A stretch of DNA of 64,000 bases, from contig CM055113.1 in assembly GCA_029204225.1 (NCBI GenBank), positions 33,882,329 through 33,946,328 of the forward strand, in the 5' to 3' direction. Under the pieces are notes generated by a model. It ran no database searches. It saw only the letters and a program-made list of their open reading frames with translations, and was not told the DNA's origin. The DNA comes from Diphasiastrum complanatum. Lineage: Eukaryota; Streptophyta; Lycopodiopsida; Lycopodiales; Lycopodiaceae. Positions 54,083 through 64,000 of the stretch are shown piece by piece; position 1 is the first letter of the stretch, and each line of letters starts with the position of its first letter. The position numbers were made by a program, and so were the translations under genes.

Positions 54083-54483
54083 ATTGTTTTCTTTGAGCCT
54101 GCAGCCTGCTTGGAAGCTGATTTTGCTCTCTGTTTCTTCAAACATAAACGAAACTGCGGATCTGAATTGTTTTCTTTGAGCCTGCAGCCTGATTGGAAGC
54201 TAATTTTGCTCTGTTTCTTCAAACATAAACGAAACTGCGAATCTGACTTGTTTTCTTTGAGCCTGCAGCCTGATTGGAAGCTAATTTTGCTCTGTTTCTT
54301 CAAACATAAACGAAACTGCGAATCTGACTTGTTTTCTTTAAGCCTGCAGCCTGATTGGAAGCTAATTTTGCTCTGTTTCTTCAAACATAAACGAAACTGC
54401 GAATCTGACTTGTTTTCTTTGAGCCTGCAGCCTGATTGGAAGCTAATTTTGCTCTGTTTCTTCAAACATAAACGAAACTGCGG
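54083..54483. repeat. 81-bp minisatellite just upstream of the SUFD start
   Basis: Five units; cctgcagcct recurs at 54098, 54181, 54262, 54343 and 54424. The unit reads gcctgattggaagctaattttg, ctctgtttcttcaaacataaac, gaaactgcgaatctgacttg, ttttctttgag. The length is a multiple of three and both strands stay open through it (27-residue repeats). It begins about 75 bp 5' of the SUFD ATG, so it belongs to the 5' UTR or promoter. Confidence 0.9.
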
Positions 54484-54489
54484 CTTTTC

Positions 54490-55500
54490 AGATCATTGCT
54501 TTCGCTAATTCTTCTGAAATTGACTCCACTCCATCGCTGGAAACCCTAATTTCTCTGCAAAAGCAGAGGAATGCAAGGAAGGAGAGATGGCTTCTGTTCT
54601 TCTTGCATCCAGAAATGCGAGTATGGAGGCTTAACCGCACGGTGTATTTCACGCCCCATCGCTAGGATTCTGCCACGCGTACACCTGCAATTTCGGGCTG
54701 CTTTGTGCTTTTGGATCGTGGCACCGTGGCAAGATCTGGACGTTTGTGAGGAATCCGACGGTGGGCGGGGTTTGAAACATCCCTTGGGTTTAAGAGACCA
54801 TGGGCAGAAAAAGGAGTCGTACATGAGTGAGGCTCTTCTCTCTTGGGGAATAGATGGGTTGGAAAGAGTCCTTTTTAAGGGCGTCTTTCCATGTCACTCG
54901 TTTCACTCGCGCGGCGCACCTATGCGGGTTTACACGTGACCCGTTTTCTTTAGCACCTAAAAATTGGATTCTATGCAAACCCACTCACCCGTTGAACGAT
55001 CCGTTCATTTTCGTCCCTTTTCGCAGGTGAACGGCTGCATAGAAAGATGCTCTAAAAAGCCAAGGAGGGGATGAGATGCAACTTAATGGCACTACATTTT
55101 TTAGGTCCACTCTCTTGGATGGTAACCATGTGTCAGAATTCCACTTGGAGACTTTTGAATTGTTGATCTTCAACACATGGCATGCTCCTTGAGCATATCA
55201 AGCTGCCGCATGCTTAAAATCCTCACAATGCCAACAAGATACAGATCCAAATCTTTACAGCGTGATCCACGCCAAGTGTCAAAACTTTCACTTGGAAACT
55301 TTTGAATGGCTCATCATTAACACGTGAAAAGATTTGAGTCTTCTTAAGAATATCCAACATTGGGGCAAATTTAAAATCTTAGTGTACATTGGGGGAGGTA
55401 GGCTCAAGGGGGTTACCACCACTTTACTTGGTCCAAGCATGTGAGGGTGCTAAGTGCTTGAATGACTTAATCACACATTTTGATTGACCCATGATCCCCG
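54490..55500. other. Presumed SUFD promoter region, nothing else recognised
   Basis: More GC-balanced than the surroundings up to about 54960, then AT-rich. Open frames here have no known domain. A poly-G run occurs near 55515. No TATA box could be assigned. Confidence 0.35.
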
Positions 55501-55903
55501 ATTACGATAGGCTTGGGGGGGGGGGGGATAGGCTCATATGGGTCGTTATTGACCTAGGTCCCACTACAAAATCACAAGGCCCACAATTCTAAAGTTAAGT
55601 GTTCTTTTGCTTATCTCGATCTTGGGAGGCATGTATTATTGAGACATCCCCCTACTTCCTACATCACAATGGGAGTTTGTGGCTTGGAGTACACACACTT
55701 GCATGGAAATTTCTCAATTTTGTAGTTGTCAACCCTACCTTGTTCTGCCAATAGGGAACATGTTGCATATCACCTCTTTGGGTAGCAATTGTAATATCCT
55801 GAATTTGAAACAATTTGTGTTTTATCTATATTTTAAGGATTTGCTCTTTAGCCTTATGAATATCATGGGTTTTCTTGGTCCATCATCTCAACCTCTTAGG
55901 ACA

Positions 55904-56200
55904 CAGCTGATCAGGAGCATAATCGGGCTGATATACCACAAGAGCCAGCACCACAAGGAGCAGAACAGCTTCCTGATGACTAGCAGGGCAGTGAAAGCAA
56001 CGTCGAGGCACCAATCCTCGATGCCGAATTATATCAAAAGGTTTTTGGAACACTACTGCCGGATACGCAGAAGCTATTCAGCATCTTGCCAGCTTGGAGA
56101 AAGTATCCAAGAAGCTGGGTCAAAAGTATGAAAGAGTCCAAGCAGACCTCGCCCAGAGGGATACAGAGCTGAGCGAAACAAAGTCTGAGCTGGCCTATAG
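55904..56200 (+). pseudogene. Inserted coding-like segment with coiled-coil heptads
   Basis: Present only between blocks A and B. Frame 56061-56195 reads GYAEAIQHLASLEKVSKKLG, then QKYERVQADLAQRDTELSET and KSELA, a clear amphipathic coiled coil. The family is not recognised; it could be a captured exon or part of a retroelement gag. No start, stop or splice signals define a gene. Confidence 0.4.
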
Positions 56201-56289
56201 AAGATTTTTCTAACTACAACCACATGATGTCGCAACAATGTTATGCAACCATAATAATGACTCCAAGATTGCTACAAAGCACTTGAGAA

Positions 56290-56728
56290 CAAAAGAGCAA
56301 TTATTTGTTGAAGAACTCCATGCATTGGAGATACTCTAAAGAACAATGAACTTGTTCAAGTAATCCTTAATGGATTAAGAGATGAGTATAAAAACATTGT
56401 CCAATCCTATGCTATTAAGGAGGAGCTACCAACATTGGAAACTCTTCAAGGAGTTCTAATTGCTAAAGAAAGAAAGCAAGAGAACAAGTTGTTGAGGATC
56501 AACAAACTCTCAATGAAGGATGGTGGAGATGACAAAGCACTCTTCACCAAGGACAAGTCAAGAGGCAAGGGCAAAGGACAACATCAACACTTCAAGAAGG
56601 ACAAGGACAAAGCAAAGAGCAAAGACTATGATCGAGAAGTAGATGACTTATCTCATTCTTCTACTTCCAATTACAAGAAGATTCAAGAAAATCAAGCCAA
56701 CATTACCAAAGAGGACTCATTTGCATAA
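56290..56728 (+). pseudogene. Ty1/copia gag fragment
   Basis: VILNGLRDEYKNIVQSYAIK, EELPTLETLQGVLIAKERKQ and a Lys/Asp-rich region (DKSRGKGKGQHQHFKKDKDK) form the middle of a copia gag (family: LLxxLPxxYxxfV...tleel...L..eE). No zinc knuckle or pol follows; block A' starts directly after. Confidence 0.7.
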
Positions 56729-57235
56729 CATAGGCTCATATGGGTCGTTATTGACCTAGGTCCCACTACAAAATCACAAGGCCCACAATTCTAAAGTTAA
56801 GTGTTCTTTTGCTTATCTCGATCTTGGGAGGCATGTATTATTGAGACATCCCCCTACTTCCTACATCACAATGGGAGTTTGTGGCTTGGAGTACACACAC
56901 TTGCATGGAAATTTCTCAATGTTGTAGTTGTCAACCCTACCTTGTTCTGCCAATAGGGAACATGTTGCATATCACCTCTTTGGGTAGCAATTGTAATATC
57001 CTGAATTTGAAACAATTTGTGTTTTATCTATATTTTAAGGATTTGCTCTTTAGCCTTATGAATATCATGGGTTTTCTTGGTCCATCATCTCAACCTCTTA
57101 GATTAGGTTAGTACATGCCGAATATAAACTATTAAGATAATTGGACTATAGAAGATTTTTCTAACTACAACCACATGATGTCGCAACAATGTTATGCAAC
57201 CATAATAATGACTCCAAGATTGCTACAAAGCACTT

Positions 57236-57468
57236 GAGAACAAAAGAGCAATTATTTGTTGAAGGACTCCATGCATTGGAGATACTCTAAAGAACAATGA
57301 ACTTGTTCAAGTAATCCTTAATGGATTAAGAGATGAGTATAAAAACATTGTCCAATCCTATGCTATTAAGGAGGAGCTACCAACATTGGAAACTCTTCAA
57401 GGAGTTCTAATTGCTAAAGAAAGAAAGCAAGAGAACAAGTTGTTGAGGATCAACAAACTCTCAATGAA
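57236..57468 (+). pseudogene. Second copy of the copia gag fragment
   Basis: Same LNGLRDEYKNIVQSYAIKEE sequence as at 56370, cut at 57468, where the second SUFD unit begins. The large duplication breakpoint therefore lies inside this gag scrap. Confidence 0.72.
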
Positions 57469-57479
57469 GAATTTCTACT

Positions 57480-57922
57480 TCTCAAAGGTCACCATGGCCT
57501 ACTTATGGACTGAAAAGTTACTATATGCAAAACCATAATAAATCAAAAAAATTCAAATAAATTTTTCATTCAACCCTAAAAGTCAGTCCTACGGAAGATT
57601 TTGTAGCACAACTCTTTGCTAAACCTTCTTTCCAAACCCTGAGACAACTTACAGATACTCTACACTAGCCAAGAACATTAGGATTTAGTGCCGAATTTTC
57701 ACTATAACCTGCAAATTCTCGGAAAATTGATTTTCGAAATTCTCATTAACGAACCTGAATTTCATGAAACCAATCTCATAGTATCTCAACATTGTGCACA
57801 ATCCTGCTAGGCTCTAATACCTACTTAAAATTCCATCAAATAGGATCACCAAATAGCATAGTAAAAATAAACTCAAGCACTAGCTCAATTTTTTGAAAAA
57901 CCTCTAAGAGCTTATGCACACA

Positions 57923-57976
<54 letters not shown>

Positions 57977-59879
57977 AAGGTGACTTGATGGCGTCAACAA
58001 GTACCTAACCATTCCAAAAACATTCAAAGGCCTTCATTGTTCCAATCAACCACCACTCTACATCCTCCATTGACACATTCAATAATGAGTACTACATGAA
58101 ATCCTTGAAGGCTTGACAGATCTAGCTTAGTCTACATATCGGCTTGCTTGAATATGTTTTCCAATAAAAACAACTTGCTACATTGAATCATGATTGTCAA
58201 ATTATTTTTGTCCTCCATTAAAGTGATCAGATTTCAAAATTCTGATTATTCAGATGAACATTCTTCTAAACATGGAAGCATTCTTTATCTAAACAGAAGA
58301 AATCAACATACATTCAAAAGCACCAGCTAGTCCGAAAAAGTTTTGAAGTATCTGAGTCGAGTAAAAACATTGACATAAAAACCTGCCTGAGCACAATGAG
58401 AGTACACAGATACATCCTAACCAAAAGAAACCTGTTCCAGGTCTTTGAGAACGAAATGTACTGTACATTCCGGAACTACGTTTATTTTTTTAGTTTTAAT
58501 GGTAAAAAAACACAGAAACGAATTGCCTTGCTGCCTCGATCCTAAGTACTGAAATTAGTGGCAATCACATAAGATTCCTCGTATAATGCTCTGCCAGAAC
58601 TATGTATCTTGTAAGATCTTCCGGAACTAGCAGAACTAGGTATCATGTTCTGCACGTATGGAGTGATACATACAGAACATGCTTCTATGAGACGAATTTC
58701 ACAATGCATTCCATTTTGGATCGTGCATCTACCCCTAAGATGTTAAGAATAAAAAATAAAACTAACTTTTTTGGTACGTACTGAAAGAAAAAAAAGAATT
58801 TGCTCGTTCCGGAAGATCCTAACTAAGCGCCTCATATTTATCCCTACAAATCTATGTAAAATGCCAAGAAGGCTGAAGAGTCATGTTGACCTATTTGAAT
58901 AGAATGAGCAAATCTACTGAGTTTATGAAAGACCAGCCAACAAGACCGCATGCCTGCGTGTACAGAAAACTTCCATCTAACAAGAAAAACAATACCAGCA
59001 CAAATTTATTGAGGCAAAGAGAAAAGTATCTGGTTGGTGAATAATGACACCTTGGCACAATAGACATAATGTGCTTGAGTGATTGCCTTTTGAGGGAGGC
59101 TTATATTAAAAATACATCGATATAGAAAATCTGCATATCAACAATGCTCATCTTGAGTTCCAGCAAAACAATCGCCCCACATATGTGAGAGCTAGCCTTT
59201 TCTGAAACCATACATAATTGTTTCACTGAACTAGGGATATTGGCCAATCAAAAGCTCACATACTGCTACAAGCACTTCCTGCCAAGTTCAATGAATATCA
59301 TATTAACATTACTAGAGCATAAATTTGCTCTCTTTCCAAAGGCTTCAACACCATGCCTTGCAAATAAGATCAAAGGCTTCAAATCATTCCATATCAAAAT
59401 ATAAGTAGCATGTGTGTCCCACAGACTGTTGTTCTGCTGGAACAGGGCCTCAACAAATAATAGATCATCCAATCATAAAACCAAATCTTTGAATTTACCT
59501 GCATAGCAAGGAGCTCTTGCAAAAAAGATCACTAGGTGATGGATTTTTAATTATATTTGAAGGGTACAAAGGACCATCAATCGTGATGCAATTGCAGCAT
59601 GGAAACATGATATTTATAAAGGTGTTCCTTCGAGTTGTGCCAGTGCTACTCGCCCTTGAAAACAGCAATAATTCTATTGTCTGCAGCAACTTAATACATG
59701 AGAAAGTGACATTGAAGCAGGTAAACAGTCAACAAATTTGGCACAAGTCATATGTTCCTTACCATGTGAAGATGCACCTCTAGCTTTCAGGATAGAACAA
59801 TGTGTTACAACTTTTCTGATGTTGCATTCAATGTCTACAGGGTATCAGAATTGAATTTTAGAAACCAAAAGCCTTGTCG
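57480..59879. other. 3' flank of SUFD copy 2, no gene recognised
   Basis: Duplicate of 46833-49227. Confidence 0.4.
57925..57975. repeat. (CT)n microsatellite, longer allele
   Basis: Counterpart of 47278-47324 in duplication copy 2. Confidence 0.95.
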
Positions 59880-60228
59880 TTAACGTTCATCTGATAGACC
59901 AATAAAAGCCTTGGCTTTTACAACCCCCTCAGCAGCAAGAGATTCTTTCACAATGTGCTGGAGTCTTTCCCGAAGATCTTTGTAACTAATTCTCTCAATC
60001 ACTTCGGCAGCAAAAGAAAAAACAAGGGCTGATCTTGCTGTTTGAGCATCTATACCTCGCGCTCTAAAATAAAATAATTGCTCTTCTTCAAGATCACTGA
60101 TGGCTGCACCATGTGAGCACTTCACATCATCTGCAACAATCTGCAAATTTGGTTTAATATTAACAGTGGCCCTTGGTGCAAGTAGCAGACTTCGACTCAG
60201 TTGGCCAGCATCAGTATTCTGTGCATAC
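59880..60228 (-). CDS. SUFD: SUFD copy 2 exon 4 (stop)
   Basis: Same 349-nt exon as 49228-49576, with identical translation as far as read; stop TAA. Confidence 0.93.
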
Positions 60229-63200
60229 CTGTAAAACAAAAGAAATGCCACTCAATTCGTACAGTCATTGATGTCATGCACCTATGGTCTACAAACAAGC
60301 ATTGACATTATTGTTCATTTCTAGGGTGTCTGTTCATTGCACCATATTGAAGTATTAAGATGGAAATTTTCCTGAAACATGGAGGAATCACAACGAATCA
60401 ACCATCACATGAGCAAGCTTACAATTTCTCTAATGCTAAATGATAGCGCAAGAGGGTCCAGCAGGTCCAGCCAAAATTAGGTTGATCATTGGCTTGCATC
60501 CACGTGTCTACCAGAGTAGCTATATAACCTCTAGCCAATAGATTCCCAAGCCAAAGAAGCTTTATAACCTATTGCACCCTCAATGGAGTATCATATTGAA
60601 ACAATTACTAATGGTCGAATCCAAAACAAACAAGTTCACAATGCAAGGCAAGGAACTCCCAAACAGATTGGCAAAATTTTACCTGTATATTGTCTGGGAC
60701 CGAGACCAACAAGCAAAAATTTCAAAATCCCATAACCATGATGGGGTAAACAATATATGTTTCAGAAATCTCGAGCTGCTACATCTATCAATCACTCAAG
60801 AACTGAAGCTATAGTTTGAAGGCAGAAGAACTGAGAGATGGTTCTTGACAAGAGTTGAATTATAATGTGCGTAGAAGTTAGCTCCGCTTTGGCATTTTAA
60901 ATTAACTAATAACAATACTGTGCAATATTTCCAGCTGTTAACAAGAGTTCAAGCATCGATAACAGGGTACGATTGTGGCCTGATATTTTCTGGGATAAAT
61001 GCTTCTGTACCATTTGCAGAACTGTAGGAGTTGAACTCCTCTTTGCAGTTTACGAGCTCGCTAAGTTGTGTGTAGAGAGAGCAAGAAGCGTTCATTAAAA
61101 TCTTCGCACAATAACTTGCAGTTCTCTGGACACAGCCAATTTTTTCCTATTATGGGTCTTGAGATAGACCACATGATAACATACAAAAGGAACCCGCATA
61201 GCCAAAAACAAGGAGGTTCTACACTTGAATACGTGAGTACTTCTCAGCATTGTTGGAGGGGATTCAAGGAAATGTTCAATTCAAATTTTGTAATACATCA
61301 TTAAGATGGTACAATCGATAGGACTTTCCATTAGCAGTGATCCAGAAAAGTTTGCCCATTAAATAAGATCACAAATAGAGTCAGGGTTTAGGGTTTGACA
61401 TACCTGTTTACTCTAACATTTCCATCAAAAACAGCATGACCGGATGAGCTCATAACAATACATTTGTGAAGCTGTCGACTGCACCCATGTGGATGAGATA
61501 ACACTATCCTACTATGCAGGTCTTGCAACTGCTTTGTCCCTGCCAACTGGAATGTTGATACTTCTGTTGTTGTTTCAGGACCTGATTGTTCAATATGCAG
61601 ATTATGTCTACTCAGCCTGCCACCAACACCAGCTTCCACAAGTTTGTAGATGCTAGAATCATCCTGAAACCAACAGTCAAAAGAGATATCAAGGTTCCGA
61701 GTTGATTAAAGAGCTTAGCAACTAAACAGTTTCAGTCAGATAAACACTACATGTCTTCTGTATCGAAGCACATATAAATTAATCAAACTAGTATGTGATG
61801 GAACTTAAAAGGCACAAATCCATGCTTCTTGGTTATTTCAGTAGTGAGCCCATTCAGGGACAGAAAAAGCCATCCTTCATAATGAACATATGAAACTTTT
61901 GTTCTCCACTTACCTTAAAGTTTTAGTGGAAGCTTCTTCCTCAAACCACTCTCTCACAATCTAGGCATTTGACTGTAGTTTACAGGCTCATGTAGTGTTA
62001 AACAGGCCTTAAAGAAGACAGGACATAATTGGCAAAGCATAGTCGGTCTCATCAGTTTGTACATACTAAATAGTATAAAGTATATAGAGAATTAGAAATG
62101 CCAAGAGGCTGTAACTTAAGCAAATTGCAGCAGCACGAAGACATTGGAGCCTACTTGTTGATATAATAATGATCTTTGCTCCCACTCCCCAGGAGGCTCT
62201 CACCATTGAACTGAAATTCAGGTACCAACTGTTTAAGAAGATGTGGAGAAAGATAGATGGACTAGTCGCAGAATGCCAAGTCCTGTAATCTGATAGAGTT
62301 TCAGTAGAGCTTCAAGATAGCATTTTCCATATAAACAGGTTGTGCATGTTGCAAGAAAAGCAAAAGCATAATTCCATCAAGGGATGATTCTGAAGATTGT
62401 CTATAGGTCGGCCCCTTAAAAGCAACCAACAACATAAAATCCTTCAGTGATAAGGTCTCCTGAATTTCATAGAAGGTCATACTCGAAGGCATTGACATAC
62501 AGCAGCGGGTTCTTAAAGATAAAATATAGGTACTAGACGGGATGTGTGCCGTTTTACAGATATTTTCAGGTCTCACCTGAACTTTTCAAAATATGGATAC
62601 TGCAACTGGCATCTTGTGTTCTATGGATCCCGAGGAGAAGCCTACTTGCAAGAAACTAACTCATGCTTGTGAGTTTAAATGTCCGGTAAAAATTGTTGTT
62701 TCATCCTAGAAATAGCTGACATGGTAGCTCTATTTCCATGTGCTTGCCAGTAAAAGTGTGCTAGAAACTGCTATGGATCTCAGATTCTGTGGGATTGCAG
62801 TTACCACATCACAACCTATTGCACTGACTTCCCCAAACAGGAAAATATAGCCATGCATGAAGTATGATAAGGTGCACCTTACTGTGATATGCATAGTACT
62901 TGTTAACATTTGCTTTGTGATGATTGTGCCATTTTTTCTCAACCAGACTATCGACATGATTATGTGACATAGCCGCTTTCAAAAACTAAAAACACAGGCA
63001 TCAGAAAATTTGACCACAAGGGATTGCCAACAAGCTAACTCATACAACACAACTATTGAAAAGCTTGAGAAAAGTTGAGGTTTTCTTATAAGGCTCCGTG
63101 TAAGTCCAGATACATCATTAACCTAACTTCTCCAACCTTCAATTCTGCAACTCCCGCTTCCATGCAGCTTCTCAATACAAAACCAGGTATTTCCATACAT

Positions 63201-64000
63201 TGCAAAAATGAAATAGCAGACATAAAATGCCTAGGTCAACTAAGTATGATTCACACCAAAACTTAGTTCAACAACATTTTGGTGAGGTCTTCCCACATAC
63301 CTGAGAAACAAAGGTCTTTTTAATATGAACAGAAGTCCTCTCCTGTGTTTGTACATAACTATGAGTGACTTTGGCTCCTTGGGAAACAAAAATCTCAGAA
63401 ACGGAATTTGACCAATACACTGTCTGTGATGCTCCAACAAACTCCTCAACTAGGTCCAGTTCTGCTCCTTTTTCTACAACAACAAGTAAGCGGGGACTGG
63501 ACAGTGATATTTGAGAACCTGAACTCCCGGTATATGAGCGATTTTCAGATGAGTAATACACAACATGAAGGGGTTTTTCAACCTTTAAACCCGAGAGGAG
63601 TATTACCACACCCACATCACGAGCACCAATCCCATTGAGAGTAGCAAACAAGTCAGAATCATCTCCAGAAGCAGATCCTAAGAGCTTTGATGCAATAAGA
63701 GAGTCAACTTGCTTATCAGGAAGTGTCAAAACACTTCCAATAATAAGCTCTTCAGGAACATCATGAAGATTTGACAGGGTAGTTGAAAGGACTCCATCAA
63801 CAAAAACTAGACGTAGACTATCTGTTTCTCCAAGATGTAAAGAGGAAAGATCAACATCGTTTTCGGGTGATGCATTGGAAGGCCAAATCTCAAAATCTCT
63901 GAGGAACTTCACATCTGTGAAACGGTAGGCTTCAGTCTTGCTTGTAGGCCACTTCAAATTCACTATTGCCTCAGCAGAATGATCCCGAAGTCCTTTGAGA
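59880..64000 (-). CDS. SUFD: SUFD copy 2, partial (5' part beyond the window)
   Basis: Exon 4 at 60228-59880, exon 3 at 61663-61404, and exon 2 from 63301 to beyond the window end, with the same splice sites and phases as copy 1. All visible coding frames are intact: no stop or frameshift. Ile268 of copy 1 is Val here (ATT to GTT). By symmetry exon 2 should start near 64174 and exon 1 near 64650. Either a very recent tandem gene copy or an assembly duplicate of the same locus. Confidence 0.88.
61404..61663 (-). CDS. SUFD: SUFD copy 2 exon 3
   Basis: Same 260-nt exon as 50752-51011, with identical translation as far as read. Confidence 0.93.
63301..64000 (-). CDS. SUFD: SUFD copy 2 exon 2 (partial)
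   Basis: 700 nt of the 874-nt exon lie in the window, with the same TCTCAG|GTATGT donor. Carries the Ile-to-Val change at 268 and a silent-looking change near 63865 (tttcgggtga versus tttcaggtga). Confidence 0.92.

Larger units (their letters stand above)
46822..57468. repeat. Tandem duplication unit, copy 1
   Basis: Sequence from gaatttctacttctc at 46822 recurs from 57469 with near identity: matching positions lie 10647-10652 apart all the way to the window end. The unit's right end at 57468 joins directly to a second copy of its left end, i.e. a head-to-tail duplication of about 10.65 kb. It contains the whole SUFD gene, its 5' region, and two copia gag scraps. Differences seen are single-base changes, CT-repeat length and 1-bp indels. 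Confidence 0.9.
55528..57468. repeat. Internal ~1.2-kb tandem duplication
   Basis: Block A (55528-55903) recurs as A' (56730-57105), and block B (56201-56517) as B' (57147-57468), in the same order, so unit 55528-56729 is followed by a shorter second copy. Between A and B lie ~300 bp that in the A'-B' copy are replaced by 44 unrelated bases. Differences within A/A' and B/B' are single substitutions. Confidence 0.85.
57469..64000. repeat. Tandem duplication unit, copy 2 (cut by window end)
   Basis: Corresponds to 46822-53350. Includes the 3' flank and exons 4, 3 and most of exon 2 of a second SUFD. Visible differences from copy 1: a longer (CT)n at 57925, an extra C in tgaaaccatacat (59205-59215), a missing C in gaggctgtaactta (62105-62118) and scattered substitutions. 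Confidence 0.9.

Noticed and set aside
54083-54483. Regular repeats considered as a CRISPR-like array
   Set aside because: Units are directly adjacent without spacers and the context is a plant gene; it is a minisatellite.
53996-54508. 170-codon plus-strand frame overlapping the SUFD 5' end
   Set aside because: Antisense to SUFD exon 1 and built from the 81-bp minisatellite, which is open on both strands because its length is a multiple of three.

Overview
The window is nuclear DNA of a land plant with a large, transposon-rich genome. Spliced genes with long introns, a plastid-targeted SUFD gene, Ty3/gypsy chromoviruses, Ty1/copia relics, hAT-type elements and LINEs all point that way. A fern or another large-genome plant is plausible, but no feature settles the lineage. 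I see no rRNA, tRNA, CRISPR or prokaryotic operon structure.

Main result. Between 7746 and 39673 on the minus strand, eight short exons scattered over 31.9 kb join in perfect phase into a 272-codon frame for an AlaX-type alanyl-tRNA editing protein. All four zinc ligands are present (HTAGH and CGGTH). About 97% of the locus is intron. The introns hold a full Ty3/gypsy chromovirus (9077-18888, TSD CCAGG), gypsy fragments, a LINE family, LTR remnants and a hAT-like element (23588-24271) that carries a broken piece of a plant aspartic protease gene.

Layout. 1-7.7 kb: an unrecognised broken minus-strand coding relic, an LTR remnant, a ~180-bp tandem repeat, a complete non-autonomous hAT element (6015-6913, 8-bp TSD) with a G-rich minisatellite, and a copia fragment. 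7.7-39.7 kb: the AlaX-like gene and its transposon-filled introns. 39.7-46.8 kb: a 53-bp tandem repeat, a copia 5' LTR with primer site and gag remnant, and other gag/pol scraps. 46.8-64 kb: SUFD (four exons, 563 codons, minus strand), lying in a unit of about 10.65 kb (46822-57468) that is repeated head to tail from 57469 to the window end. The second SUFD copy is cut by the window edge. Smaller duplications and copia gag scraps lie between the two SUFD copies.

The two host genes are functionally separate: one clears mischarged tRNA(Ala), the other is a scaffold subunit for Fe-S cluster assembly in plastids. The rest is repeats and decayed mobile DNA. Splice sites and protein families were read by eye; no alignment or database search was run.
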